Origin: Hydrangea macrophylla
Lineage: Eukaryota; Streptophyta; Magnoliopsida; Cornales; Hydrangeaceae
Length of the DNA stretch: 64,000 nt
Direction: 5' to 3'
Assembly (NCBI GenBank): GCA_033977485.1
Contig: CM066991.1
Coordinates: forward strand, 132,513,999 to 132,577,998
Part shown: positions 49,448 to 60,567 of the stretch, one piece after another
Layout of the letters: every line of letters starts with the position of its first letter
How positions within the stretch are numbered: position 1 is the stretch's first letter
Program-made: the position numbers and the translations under genes
The notes under the pieces: generated by a model
The model's input: the letters and a program-made list of their open reading frames with translations, nothing else
Told to the model about the DNA's origin: nothing
The model's database searches: none

Positions 49448-49593
49448 ATTGTAGGAGACTATTCGTCAACAGTCACAAACCTTTGAAAGGAAACTGTTCG
49501 TTAACAACCACATCCATTCGACTAAGAGTCTGTTTGGCATGTCCTAACAATCTATTCAATTAAAAACTAATTATCATTCAAAATATTTCAACA
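49448..49593 (-). repeat. Copia right LTR (5' LTR), right part
   Basis: Resumes the copia LTR after the gypsy insertion (CGTCAACAGTCACAA..., compare 34263) and ends TTTCAACA at 49593. Confidence 0.8.
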
Positions 49594-49912
49594 TTCGTCT
49601 CTACTCAAAACGTGATTTTTTTTTAAAAATATAATTAATTACAAAGTCTCACTTTTGAAATTAATTAATTAAAGCGCGTGAGATTTTAAATTAAACCAAC
49701 CGGCCGCTTTAACGTGTTTTAAACGGATGTTGAAAGCACTTGATTTGAATGACATAAAGTAACAAGAACACAAATTGACTAATACACACATATTTGTGTT
49801 ACATGCTTACACACACATATATATATAGCTAAGTGCTCGCCTAGCAAAGTCCAACACAATTAAAAGTTCCTCAATATAGAAGTGTGCTTGTATTTGTATA
49901 GAGAGAGAAACC
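49594..49912 (+). promoter_or_regulatory. Upstream region of the first RING-H2 gene
   Basis: Only about 320 bp separate the end of the copia LTR from the ATG at 49913. A TATA-like TATATATATA lies at about 49818-49828, roughly 85-95 bp upstream of the ATG, a plausible distance for a TATA box with a short leader. AT-rich TTAATTAATTAAA is at about 49660. The promoter call is inference. Confidence 0.4.
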
Positions 49913-50440
49913 ATGATACAAGATTGCCTAGAAATGATAGGGAAATTAGCTAATTTCAATGAAGAAAATGGAGATTTGATTTCCAAGGTTGGTTTTGCCA
50001 CCATGGTGGTCTTGGCTTTGCTCTGTATATATGCCAAGCCTTTATTGTCCGCTGCATTTATAACATTCATTGATCAATGTTATAACAATGAGACATCAAA
50101 ATTTGACCAGCAAGTGAAAGTAGTTGATGGTCTTGAATACGAGTGTGTGGTGTGCCTTAGCCAAGTCTCTCCCGGTGAGAAATATCGTCGTCTTCCAAAG
50201 TGCAACCATGGCTTCCATGTCCAGTGTATCGACACTTGGTTACAAGCTCATTCGACATGTCCAATATGTAGAGGTCACGTATCACTTATTGGACCTGACT
50301 ATCAGGATCACCGCCAATTATATGATATTGTCATTTCGTACTTGCTATCTGGTTTTGAGCGTGTCCGGGAGTGGGTGAACAGTCCGTTGAATTCAGAGCT
50401 TACGTCTATTTTGTGTGAGAGTCCAAATTACCTTTTTTGA
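49913..50440 (+). CDS. ATL-type RING-H2 E3 ubiquitin ligase, 175 aa
   Basis: A single uninterrupted exon. Residues about 27-53 are hydrophobic ([18 protein letters not shown]), a likely membrane anchor. The RING-H2 domain has Cys78, Cys81, Cys97, His99, His102, Cys105, Cys116 and Cys119 with spacing C-X2-C-X15-C-X1-H-X2-H-X2-C-X10-C-X2-C, the ATL pattern, plus the conserved Trp in [10 protein letters not shown] proteins recruit E2 enzymes at membranes and often act in stress or carbon/nitrogen responses; the substrate is unknown. A clear GLD motif is not visible. The region after the RING is short (about 55 residues). KCNHGFHV and CID(M/T)W are shared with the second RING gene 5.5 kb away. 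The start follows AGAGAAACC and is the first ATG in frame. Confidence 0.9.
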   Translation: MIQDCLEMIGKLANFNEENGDLISKVGFATMVVLALLCIYAKPLLSAAFITFIDQCYNNETSKFDQQVKVVDGLEYECVVCLSQVSPGEKYRRLPKCNHGFHVQCIDTWLQAHSTCPICRGHVSLIGPDYQDHRQLYDIVISYLLSGFERVREWVNSPLNSELTSILCESPNYLF

Positions 50441-50817
50441 CAACATTTTGGTTATGTAGTTTTACGATGAGATTTTGCACAATTGTGTAATTAATGAAAT
50501 GATATTTTTGTTCATTGGTATATATATATATATATATATAATGTGTAAATTTTCAGGGTTGTCTCAATTTTATGCTAATGAGTCAATATTGGGTAAGTCA
50601 AGTCAACTAGTCATCATACTCTCATTTTCTTATTAGTAAGTATTTTAGAAAACAAGATCATGTTTGAATGATCAATTTTAAAGAGTGATTTTTAAACCCG
50701 ATATGCACTCTTAAACATTCAAAACCGGTTTATTATTGAGAACAACGGAATCCACTATACGGTTTCTAATTCATAAGTTCAGAAGCAACAAAAACTAGAG
50801 AAAAATTATTCTATAAT
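50441..50817. other. 3' flank of the first RING-H2 gene
   Basis: Holds the presumed 3' UTR and a (TA)n tract at 50519-50540. No gene seen. Confidence 0.5.
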
Positions 50818-50988
50818 GGGTAAGTCTATTGTGAGAAATTTCTCATATGATAAGACGGATTTTAACTGTTGGATAAGCATATAGCAATAATACATCTCCA
50901 AATTCTTAGGAATCTTATGGCTAGATGTTCATCTAATGGTTAAAATCCGTCTTTCTCATATGAGAAATTGCTCGCTATAGACTTGCCC
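50818..50988. mobile_element. Foldback MITE with 9-bp target duplication, Mutator-like
   Basis: Inverted arms of about 60 bp run from GGGTAAGTCTATTGTGAGAA to the complement at the right end (GCTATAGACTTGCCC), including GACGGATTTTAAC against GTTAAAATCCGTC. Flanked by perfect TTCTATAAT duplications (50809-50817 and 50989-50997). Confidence 0.9.
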
Positions 50989-51354
50989 TTCTATAATTTA
51001 GGAAAATGGTCACGTGATTGTCTCATTCAATAAGACACTGCTATGTATGTGACCAAGTGTCTACTTAATGAGGTGCAAAAAATCTACACTTAATCCGTAC
51101 CGACTTCTTATTGACTGAGACCAACACATAACTTATGGTCTGAAATGCAATAACTTCTCAAAATTATACTTAATAACCTTGTATGTTATATAAGCTACTT
51201 TTGAGTTAGTGGTCAAAATGCACCATTTGTTGTGATTGGAACAAGTCACCTTGGTAAATTGGGTGAAGCAGAAAAAGGTTAATCTCAAGAAAAAGCCCAA
51301 GCCTGCACCATCTTCGGCCCAAGCTCTATACTGAGCCCAAAATCAGCCAACTTA
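50989..51354. other. Intergenic sequence
   Basis: No gene or element end identified apart from the flanking duplications. Confidence 0.5.
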
Positions 51355-51636
51355 GGTTTCGTTGGCCCCATTTTGGTACTTTTTATTTTTTAAAGCACAA
51401 TTTCATGTTAATTTATTTGGTAACTAGTTTATAAGCTTTGCAAAAATTGAACTTAGGGCTTTTTTGGAGAGCTTTTTAAAAGCTCTAGAATGGAGCGTCT
51501 AAAAGCTCAAGGTAGCTTTTTAGTTTCATGATGTCTTTTTGAAGAATAGTGTGTCACTCATATAAAATTATCAAACAACTTAATAATAAATTTCATAAGA
51601 TCCTTTTAAAAAGCCACGTGGGGGCCAAACTAAGCC
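51355..51636. mobile_element. PIF/Harbinger-like MITE, copy 1
   Basis: Starts GGTTTCGTTGGCCCC and ends GGGGGCCAAACTAAGCC, flanked by TTA on both sides (51352-51354 and 51637-51639). The interior is clearly related to copy 2 at 54355-54651. A TTA/TAA duplication is typical of PIF/Harbinger (Tourist-type) elements. Confidence 0.75.
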
Positions 51637-52009
51637 TTAGTTTTGGAAAGTAGGCATAGGCCAATCAAAACTGGACATGGACAGTACTCATTGGCAACAG
51701 GACTGCCAATTTGGTGCCTCGGTGGGGGCGGGGGATTACTTGGCCTAATAGGCTCATTGGTTAGTGTGCCTCTAACGGGGGCGTCGTGTCGAGGTACCCT
51801 GGTCCTGGTGAAAGGAGGCTCCCATAGTCACACCCAAGAAGGTAGGTCACCTACAGTTGCAACTCTCTGAACCTTTTTGTCTGACAAATTTTTTTTTTTT
51901 TAAATAAAAAACTTTTGGGCCATGTTTGTTTCGTTGTATTGAGCGAGATTGTAAAATATTGGATTAATGGTCCATTTTAATTCGAAAGTCTATTATTTGA
52001 TCTATCAAA
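51637..52009. other. Intergenic sequence with GC-richer block
   Basis: A block at about 51700-51850 is richer in G and C than its surroundings and includes a G-rich run (51724-51736). It has open frames but no recognised domain. It may be part of an unclassified repeat. Confidence 0.4.
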
Positions 52010-52162
52010 TAAGACTACTGGTGGCTTCGACATGTGGTACCACTCAGAAGACAAAAATAAATCTTAACCCAGGGTTCGAATCCTCGGCGGCTAGCTTTGT
52101 GCTGTTAGAGGGCAGCACGGTAGCACCCATGTGCGATGTGGCAGTGGCAGTGGCATGACTAC

Positions 52163-52196
<34 letters not shown>

Positions 52197-52200
52197 TAAT
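52010..52200 (+). mobile_element. Possible tRNA-derived SINE
   Basis: GGTTCGAATCC at 52073-52083 fits the pol III B box exactly, and a (TTA)n tail at about 52166-52192 closes the unit on the 3' side. An A box is not clear. Target duplications were not found. Confidence 0.3.
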
Positions 52201-53699
52201 TAATTAAATTTTTTTTTTTTTTTTTGCATTTTAAAATAATATCAAAAATAAAAAAAAATATTTATAGTATAGTTGGTACACGTGCGTACTCTCCACCCAA
52301 CATTACTCCAATTTCGCGGCGGACGATCCTTAGGCTTCAACCCGTGAGTTGACACAACATTGGTAGAGTAATCATTATGATAATGACAAAATTCAAAAAA
52401 ATTTCATCATTTGGTCTGTAGTGAATCATTGAAACAGAAATTTTGGAATGACAATTCTTTTGACTTATATGCGCTGATTTTGGGGCCAAAACACCTCAAA
52501 TTCTGTTATCGGTGATGATGTGTAGGTTCTTTCGGTGGGTAAATCAAATGAGTGATTACAAAATTTATATTCTAATTTATAGGTTTTCTAATTGATGGGT
52601 CTTTTTATGTAGGACATAGGAGTCAATGAGTCATAGGACCATGTGATTTGGTTCATTGGTTATATATACCTACACCAAAAAGTAATAATACAAGCAAATG
52701 GTTGAATTAATAACATAAGATTTTTTTTTTTTTTTTGTTTAAAAAGGTATTGTTACTGCTAAGTGACACTTGAAAAAATAATAATAATAAATTGCTATCG
52801 AGTGGCACTTTGTAACTTTGTAAAAGTTATTACCAATAGCAAAAAGAGTTACTAGTAGATTACATGTATCAAGTGGCACTTTGTAACTGTATATTGGAAT
52901 CTACCAAATGAATGTACCAAACATCAAAATGTACATGATTGTATTATCAATCTAAAATGATGTATATGTGAAACCATTTAGGTGGTCTCATTGTCACATT
53001 ATCACTTGAAAACTAGATTTGGAAGAGAGATAGTAAATACACATGTCCAATTTCTCTTTACACTTACTTACTATGTAAAGAGAAGTAAATGTAGCATCTC
53101 CAGTCATACATGTAGGTACTGAGAGAAATTTGGTAAGTACATTTAATAACTCCTAATTTGTAATGCAATATGCATTCTCAAAGTCAAGCGATTCTTCTAC
53201 GGTTAGTGTGGTTCCATTGATAAATCCTTTAGGACTAATTTATCTTACGGAGTATAAATTTTGGAATCATAATATTGTAAATAAAGAGGGATTATTGAAC
53301 CAAAAAAGGTAAAATAAAATTGGCTTTGTTTGGTTCAAAAATTTTAAATAAAAATACGAAGAAATATTTTAAGGTGTGGTAATTGAAGAATAAGGAACGG
53401 ATAGACTAATAAGCTCTTAGAACCAGTTTACACAAGACTTGGTGTGAAGCTTAAAGTGCGAATTATTAATTCAAAATATTAAAAAAGCATATATACCGGT
53501 TGTATATAATATAAAAATAAAAATTTAAGTTTGTAAAAATGAGTGTATTAATGTATCATATTCTAACACTAGGGTGATGCTAAAATTTTTAAATATGTGT
53601 TCCACATTGAGACTGAGATAATGAAACTATTGCGAATAACTTTTAATAATGCCCATGTTCTGTTTATTGCAGCATAACTAAATATATCATAGCTATAGA
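52201..53699. other. Intergenic AT-rich sequence
   Basis: No gene found. T-rich (52209-52225 and about 52719-52737) and A-rich runs are present, and AAGTGGCACTTTGTAACT-like phrases recur (about 52800 and 52870). Confidence 0.45.
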
Positions 53700-54245
53700 A
53701 CTCGGTTTAAGTTATGAACATGTTTGGAACAATTTTTTAGAAGCAGAAAGTATAGTATAGTGGTGTTTGGTAACAAAAGCTATCAAATAACTTATTTGTT
53801 GTATGAGTGTCCAAAATACCATTAAAAGTTGTCTAAGTACAATTTAAGAACTATTTTATTAAAATTGTGTTAATTTTAAGATACATCTCTTAACTAATGG
53901 TATGATGTTAGAGTTGCAATTGTAAGAGAGAGAAGATGAATAATGATAAGGTTTTTAGGCAAATGGGGGATTTAATTTAGTTGTCAATAGGAAAAATAAA
54001 ACAAAGGACAATGATGTCCAATTAAAGATTCATTAAATGACAAAGAAGTTATAAGCTATAAAAGCACCTCCAATCCAATTTCAAATCAGATGACTTTTGG
54101 GCCATAAATAAATTGAATTTATTTTTATTTTTAGTTTATTTTATTTTAAGTTCTAAAGCTATAAGCCACACCAAATATTTCATTTTAGCTTTTGTTGAGG
54201 TATAAGCTATGATTCGCAGCTTATAAACCGCACCAAACATGTTAG
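53700..54245. mobile_element. Possible inverted-repeat element
   Basis: AACATGTTTGGAAC near 53718 is inverted relative to CACCAAACATGTTAG near 54232. The interior is AT-rich with phrases such as AAGCTATAA. No target duplication was found, so this is weak. Confidence 0.3.
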
Positions 54246-54354
54246 ATTATCTCACTCAACTCTACCCTGCACCAAGTTGATCAACTCCATACTGATTGAT
54301 TAACATTTCACTAGTGCACTAAAAGCTAAAAATCAACAGGAATTAAACAACTTA

Positions 54355-54651
54355 GGCTTAGTTTGACCCCATTGTGGTGCTTCTTCTTTTTTAAAGTACA
54401 ATTTTATGTTAAGTCATTTGGTAACTAGTTTATGAGCTTTGCAAAAATTGAACTTAGGGCTTTTTTTGGAGAGCTTTTAAAAGCTCTATTTTAAAAGCTC
54501 TAGAATAGAGCTTTTAAAAGCTCAAGGTTGCTTTTTGGTTTCATAATATCTTTTTGAAGAGTAGTGTATCACTTGTATAAATTTATCAAACAACTTAGTA
54601 ATAAATTTCATAAGCTCTTTTTAAAAAGTCACGTGGGGACCAAACTAAGCC
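54355..54651. mobile_element. PIF/Harbinger-like MITE, copy 2
   Basis: Starts GGCTTAGTTTGACCCC and ends GGGGACCAAACTAAGCC, flanked by TTA at 54352-54354 and 54652-54654. The interior repeats TTTTAAAAGCTC and matches copy 1. Confidence 0.8.
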
Positions 54652-54654
54652 TTA

Positions 54655-55955
54655 ATCTAGGCAAAATGGTGCTCCATGCCACACCCAGTTAGCGGAGAAG
54701 TGCGTCAACAGACTTCGGATTGAAGTCAAATTATAGAAGAATCCATTTTTGCTCAGTCCAAAATTACTCACCATTTGCTCACCCCTCTCTTTTATTGGCT
54801 ACTGCAATGAGACTCATGATTAAATGAAAATTACTTAATGGTGTAAAGTATTATACTCCACTCCATTAGGCCATTAACCATTAAAAAATGAGGATTAAGA
54901 ATTTTGAAGTGAACAAAACTGCAAAAAAATTACTTTTATAATTTGACATGTAAGATACTCTAGTAAACAATTTTTAACAAAAAATTTCAAAAATACACCA
55001 TATTATATATTTAGTATTTTATTTTCCTTTCAAATATGAGATGCCAAATAGTTTGGGAACAGAGTTCAGTGTTGTTCACTGTATACTATTGGTGCTGTTT
55101 TTCACACATATATAAATAATGTTGGGTGTGGCTCATATTGTAATGGGTCCGTTACATTAGGCCCAAGAGTCAAGGGGATGGCCCTGTGGCCCATGGTGGA
55201 GCGAAGCAAAGCCATGGAGCCGAGCCCTCTCTACGGTAAGGTATGAGTATTTTGGGTATTTTATCATGTACCTATAGGAGACCTAAATTGTTTTTGATAG
55301 TAGAATACTTCTGGCTCTCCGGTATGGATACATGCACATTGCCAAACCACATGATAATTCTGTGTCTGTTTAATCTTTCTATTTTTAATATATCATTTGC
55401 ATGTGATTAATAAAGACATTCTATTGGTGTTGTTTCTCACATATGAACAATTTTTTTTTAAGTAAAAACACACATTTAACAGTACTCAGTATGTTCCATA
55501 GTTTCGAGTGTAATTATAAAATAGAATTGAACACAAAATATGAGGTGTACATATATGTACAATTGTAAATTCAAGTCCATTGCCATTGCAGTGGTCAAGA
55601 AGGTGCAGAAGTCATTTTCAGAAGAGACGAAACAGAGTGAAGTGCACGGACTTGATCCCTCTTCCGTCTTTCCTGATCAAAACACCGACCCACTCTCTCT
55701 CTCGGACTCTCTGGTGTCACTTTCACTGAGTAGACCAAAGCGTCGTCATTTTCTTCTTCAGCTGACTTTTCCAATATTTTTTAGTAAAATTTTGTCCATT
55801 TGCTCAACATTTTACAAGCCAATTCCAAACCCAAACTTCATACGCGTTAACTCAACCCTATAAATTCATCATTTTCCAAGAAAATCCCAACTGGGTTTGG
55901 CTTCAAAAATCTCCAGATTTCTTGGAAGAAATTGAAACCTTGAAATCTCCGATAA
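54655..55955. other. Intergenic region and presumed promoter/leader of the second RING-H2 gene
   Basis: GCTCACC... and GCAATGAGACTCATGATTAA at about 54775-54825 resemble half of the foldback element at 57475-57634. The last 250 bp contain CT-rich sequence (about 55692-55712) typical of a plant 5' leader. An open frame at 55540-55863 has no domain and is taken to be leader sequence. Confidence 0.45.
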
Positions 55956-56822
55956 ATGGGAGATTACTCCTCTGACTCGCCAAGTGTTGAGCTCACCGGA
56001 AAAGTTATGGTGGTGGGCATTATAGTCCTCTTCTTGGTAGTAATCTTCATTCTCTTCCTCCATCTCTATGCCAAATGGTTCTGGTATCGCCGTGAACAGG
56101 ACGCCACCGCCGATCGCCTCCCACCCACTCGCCGCCGACGACGACGACGGTTCGATTTTGCCCCCGGCCACATAGAATCATCAACCACCGCCCTCCGCCA
56201 CCTGGGTCTTGAACTCTCTATTCTTAAATCAATCCCAGAAGTGACTTTTGATCCCAAAGAGTTTGAAGAAGAATTGGAATGCCCTGTTTGTCTCTGCGAA
56301 ATTTCAGAGGGTGAAAAAGCTCGGTTTCTTCCAAAGTGTAACCATGGCTTCCATGTCGAGTGTATTGACATGTGGTTTCAATCTCACACAACATGTCCAC
56401 TCTGTAGAAACCCAATTGTGCCCCAATCTCTGGAAATTGTTCTTCAATCGCCAATGGAATCAAACTCATCTGTAAATGGGTTTTCTACAGAGTCCCCAAA
56501 TTTCCCAACAAATGTGTTGTTTTGGGGTAATCAGTCTCAGGTTAGTACCTTAGAGGCGTGTTTGGAAGAGAACAATCAAAATCAGACTTCGTCTTCTCAA
56601 ACCCACTGTTCATCATCTTCTTCCTCGTATACTATCAATGGTCCTCCAGATGAAATGTTGGTGATTGATATGCCGAGTGAGATGAGTGAGGAAGAAGAAG
56701 TAAAATCGCCGGTGACTACGCGATTGAGGTCATTGAAGAGGCTTTTGAGCAGAGAGAGAAGAGTGGCTCCTAGTAATTCAAGTAATGTGGATGTTGAACA
56801 AGCTGGCAGGAGCCCAAGTTAA
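55956..56822 (+). CDS. ATL-type RING-H2 E3 ubiquitin ligase, 288 aa
   Basis: A single exon. A hydrophobic anchor lies at about 17-38 (VMVVGIIVLFLVVIFILFLH), followed by a basic run (RRRRRRR, about 59-65). LGLELSILKSIPEVTF (83-98) is in the place and style of the ATL GLD region. The RING-H2 ligands are Cys109, Cys112, Cys128, His130, His133, Cys136, Cys147 and Cys150, with the ATL spacing and the Trp after CIDMW. The C-terminal half is Ser/Asn/Gln-rich, with an acidic patch (SEMSEEEEVKSP) and a basic stretch (LRSLKRLLSRERR). This fits a membrane-anchored E3 ligase. The start is the first ATG in frame after the leader; the stop TAA is at 56820-56822. Confidence 0.93.
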   Translation: MGDYSSDSPSVELTGKVMVVGIIVLFLVVIFILFLHLYAKWFWYRREQDATADRLPPTRRRRRRRFDFAPGHIESSTTALRHLGLELSILKSIPEVTFDPKEFEEELECPVCLCEISEGEKARFLPKCNHGFHVECIDMWFQSHTTCPLCRNPIVPQSLEIVLQSPMESNSSVNGFSTESPNFPTNVLFWGNQSQVSTLEACLEENNQNQTSSSQTHCSSSSSSYTINGPPDEMLVIDMPSEMSEEEEVKSPVTTRLRSLKRLLSRERRVAPSNSSNVDVEQAGRSPS

Positions 56823-57244
56823 CAAAGTCTATTCATATGTATATGTAATGTATATATATATCTTGTCTGATTCTTGGAGCCTCTCCAATCCAATGTTTGT
56901 TTCTTGATCAAAAGACGGTGTAGAGTCAGAGCTTCTTGTCTCTGTATTTTGATAGTATGCTATTATTACAAGAAGTTTGAGAGAAACTTCTGTGAATGTT
57001 TTTAGATTGAGCCATTGAGCCTGTTTTGGGGGCAGCTTGTGCATTACCATAGCAATAGCTTTGCGATCGTTTGTGTCAGAGTGAGAATTGATTTTGATAA
57101 TTGAGGTGTTTGGTTACATAAATGCAAAAATGAATTCGAATATTCATAAGACAATTGTGGCCATGTTGTATTGCACATGATTAATTTATTTTATTATTAC
57201 ATATTAATAATTATTAATAAAAATTAATTAGCTACATAATTAAT
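56823..57244. other. 3' flank of the second RING-H2 gene
   Basis: The presumed 3' UTR includes a short TA tract (56850-56860). No further gene. Confidence 0.5.
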
Positions 57245-57411
57245 GAGTAATGCTATGCTCCCCAAACCTTGTATTCAAGATGGTTCACAAATACTTGTGG
57301 CTGTGGGCCTGCCTAATTTTGATTGAGTGATGTTGAAGGAGATATGGTCTCACTACCACATATATTCGAGAATCATTTAAGATATAAAATTTGAAAAATA
57401 CAGTATTACTC
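57245..57411. mobile_element. MITE with GAGTAATGCTATGC end
   Basis: Starts GAGTAATGCTATGCTCCCC and ends ACAGTATTACTC. The flanks ATAATTAAT (57236-57244) and ATAATTTTC (57412-57420) share only the first six bases. The end sequence matches the group of foldback elements elsewhere in the window. Confidence 0.5.
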
Positions 57412-57474
57412 ATAATTTTCATTAGTTAAATATATTTTACATAATACCAGTATACCATTATATTACGAAAATAC

Positions 57475-57634
57475 TTTTGCTCACCCAATTTTTGGTAATG
57501 TTCACCCAAGTCTTCCATTGGTCAATGCAGTGGGACTCATAATTTAATTAATGATGTTTAATCCTGAGTCCCACTGCATTGACCAATGAAAGACTTGGGT
57601 AAGCATCGGTGAATCACTTTTTGAATGAGCAAAA
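57475..57634. mobile_element. Foldback element
   Basis: Ends TTTTGCTCACCCA and TGAATGAGCAAAA are inverted. Inner arms of about 36 bp (CACCCAAGTCTTCCATTGGT against ACCAATGAAAGACTTGGGT, with CAATGCAGTGGGACTCA) are nearly perfect around a loop near 57540-57580. Target duplication not seen. Confidence 0.7.
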
Positions 57635-58061
57635 ATGCTCTCATTACATTACTAATAATAATTGGTAATATTAGTTGTTTAATAATTAGTAGTACAATTA
57701 TTAAGGACAAAAATGTAAAAATTGATTATGGTCAATCAATGTTTGACCCGTTTTGGTCAAGAGTCAGTATCAACCAGCTTGAGCCAGAACGCTATTATAA
57801 GCGTTCAAAAATGCTAGGGAGACTCGGTATTCCACACGGAATCTCACATTAGGCCCTTCTTAGCAATTTTTAAAAATTGTTGTGGCCCACTCACTTAGCA
57901 CACACGTGAAATCTGATAGGGGCTTTGGGGGCAAAATAAAAATCATCTCTAAACCCACAAATTGTTGGAGCCAAAATCCCATTTTGAAGCCAAATCCCTA
58001 GACCCAGCAATTTCATGCCCTGCGGCACCAGTGAACCTCCCCAACTCCCCTCCACCCACGG
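57635..58061. other. Intergenic sequence left of gypsy element 2
   Basis: No gene seen; one short open frame (57625-57852) has no recognisable domain. Confidence 0.5.
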
Positions 58062-60567
58062 TGTCACACCCCAACCCGCCTCGTGCGGATTAGGACACGT
58101 GTAACAATGCTACAAGCTCCCAATTACATTAATTTGTAAAGAAACATACGAATTACTATGAAACGCATGTATTTAACCACATTAAACAACTCTATTGTTA
58201 CAAAATAGGCCCCAAGGGTAAAATGGTAATTAACAAGATATAGCAAATTTTATACCAAAAGATAGGTCTTTGAGTCCCGGTTCCAACGCAAAAAAACGGC
58301 GCGCGAATCCGAGTTTTCTAGAGTGAGTTATGTCCGTTTCCGTAAAAGGCGACAGTGCTGAATCTGGACCAGCGGATCGATCCGCCCAAAACCGGATCGA
58401 TCCGGTTTTGACAGAATGTCATCTCTAGCTCCTCCAGAAGCTCCGGATCGATCCGTTCGAGGCCCGGATCGATCCGGTTCCTGCAGAAGTCATTTTTGAC
58501 AGCAAAACCCCTGTTTAAACAACCCAAACTCACCCAAAACATCCTCAAACCTCATGGATACATCCAAAACCATTTTCAAACCTCAAGAAACCTTTCAAAT
58601 ACATTCCTAAACATGGTGTAACATACACATACTCATAATTGAATTACACCCACCATAAACACAATTTCTTTTGAGTTCAAAACAAGTCTTTTTGGAAGTT
58701 TAACCTTTGGCAAAAACCAAGTCTCATAAAACCATGTTGGAAATGAATCCAAGTTATAACCAACAACATAAAACATTAGCAAACCATACCAAAACCATTC
58801 TCAAGCAACCATATACATGAACCTTCCAACAAGAGGGTCAAACCTCACAAAACATTTATTTACAAAAGAAACTTGACCAAAATCTACAACCCAAGTATCC
58901 GGACTTGCCGGTACGATCCAAACATACAACCTACAACTTCCACATAGAAATTACATAAGTTTCTCCAATTTACATTAAACATATGAGTCGTAGAATTCCA
59001 AAACTAACTCCATGGATACAACCACGAGTCAAGACTTTAATCCACAAGTCAAGGATACTAACCCACAAGTTACGTTATATTACAAGTTATGAACATATTT
59101 ATAAGACCCAAATCTCTCTCCCACTCCCGAGCACGCTATTTCCTCTCCGGATATTGATCCGTACCTGCGGTGGTTGTTATTTACCACAACAGAAACAGAA
59201 AACGGTTTTCTTAAGCATTTCGCTTAGTGAGAATTCTAAACATGGCTGAATGTTTAAACATGTGCAATGCAACAATAAACACATAAATCATATTTTTTTT
59301 TTGTAATCGCCGAGTCACCGGTTCAATGATTCATTCAGACCCGGGACCTCCCTTGGTCCCGTGGCCACTTCTATTCCTTGGACTTCCGTATTTCTCGGAT
59401 TCTTCCTCTTCACCACCCTTATTACTCCCAACCATGAATCATTTTCCCGGTGCCCATTGAATACCACATAGACATATAAGCACATAAACATGGAGGCACA
59501 TACAATCTTCATAGAATTGACATGCAATTTACAATTTAATAACCACATGTTTTCTAAACATGAATAATCAACACCATAAGAACAATCTCTTGGTTTTCAA
59601 GCATAAACTATCATCTCTAACATCATTGATGTATTGAACATAGTCAAACACAACCATTCTTTAGGCTAGAAAACTCACCTTAGCAAGATCTACCCAAATT
59701 CAAGCTAGAAATGAAGAATTCCTTCACAAATCTTGCTCAATTCTTACCCAAAGTAAATCCTACATGGTTTTGGTACAACAAACATCGACTATCAAGAACG
59801 GTTACCGGAAAAACGTTGCCAAAAATGAAAACAAATTACGTGCATGTGATCCTCTTACCTCCACGAGTCCAAAAGTGGTCTCGGATCGTGAATCCGGCGA
59901 ACGACGGCGACGGAATGGCGGAAAACGTCGTCGGTGACGGTCCGTCTCCGTTTCTCTCTCCGAGCTCTCTTCTCTTTTCTTCTTAATTCCAGCAAAAATG
60001 AGACTCTCCTATGTCATGACACACACATGCAAGATGTGTTGATGTGTCAAAGCCTAAATTTAGCCATTTTTCTGTTTATACCCTCGGAATTTCTTAAGTT
60101 CTTATTATGAAATCCCCCAAACATTCCATTAACTACCCAATTATCTAATGAGTGTTTGTCTAAGTTTCGTATGGGTCCCAACGTGGGTCCCATATATTTT
60201 ATGAAGTTGCTATCGTACCTACCAATTTTAATCTTTTTCAATTATACCCTTATTTGGGTGTCCAAACTAATACTAAATGCTAAACATATATCATCATATA
60301 TTATGAAAGCATTTAAACAATTAATCATGTAATCATATAAATGCATTTAATCACATAAAATGCACATATTTTTATTCGGGCCCTTCACTGGGTCCCACTC
60401 CAATACTCGTCCCACCTCACTGGGGACTTTTCCAATTAGTGTCCCTCTTCTGAACACTTTTTCTGGGCGAGTCCAAAGCCTCCCCTTAATCCATTTTACA
60501 CACCAATTATATTAATTAATGCATATAAAATGATATTTAACCCCTTTTTCCGGGTACGGGTGTTACA
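58062..60567 (-). repeat. Gypsy element 2, 3' LTR
   Basis: On the plus strand it begins TGTCACACCCCAACCCGCC and ends GTACGGGTGTTACA, the complements of the LTR end and start in element 1. Three or more GGATCGATCC palindromes lie at about 58374-58475. Its length (2506 bp) is somewhat above that of element 1 (2319). Confidence 0.88.

Larger units (their letters stand above)
33598..49593 (-). mobile_element. Decayed Ty1-copia retrotransposon, heavily nested
   Basis: Two related LTRs bound it: 33598-34393 on the left (the 3' LTR) and, split by a gypsy element, 39606-39993 plus 49448-49593 on the right (the 5' LTR). Both begin TGTT and end TTTCAACA. The outer flanks TTAGT (33593-33597) and TTCGT (49594-49598) match at 4 of 5 positions, as expected for an old target duplication. 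Inside, only the C-terminal pol region (end of reverse transcriptase and RNase H) is recognisable, on the minus strand. Insertions within it: a Stowaway-like MITE, a 1.34-kb solo LTR, two foldback elements, a hAT-like MITE, and the 9.4-kb gypsy element. Gag, protease, integrase and most of the reverse transcriptase are gone. Confidence 0.8.

Noticed and set aside
52073..52083. GGTTCGAATCC as a possible tRNA gene
   Set aside because: Only the B box fits; no cloverleaf could be drawn around it, so a SINE is more likely.
55540..55863. 107-residue plus-strand frame upstream of the second RING gene
   Set aside because: CT-rich leader sequence with Ser-Leu low complexity, and it ends about 90 bp before the gene start. 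A regulatory upstream frame cannot be excluded but has no support.
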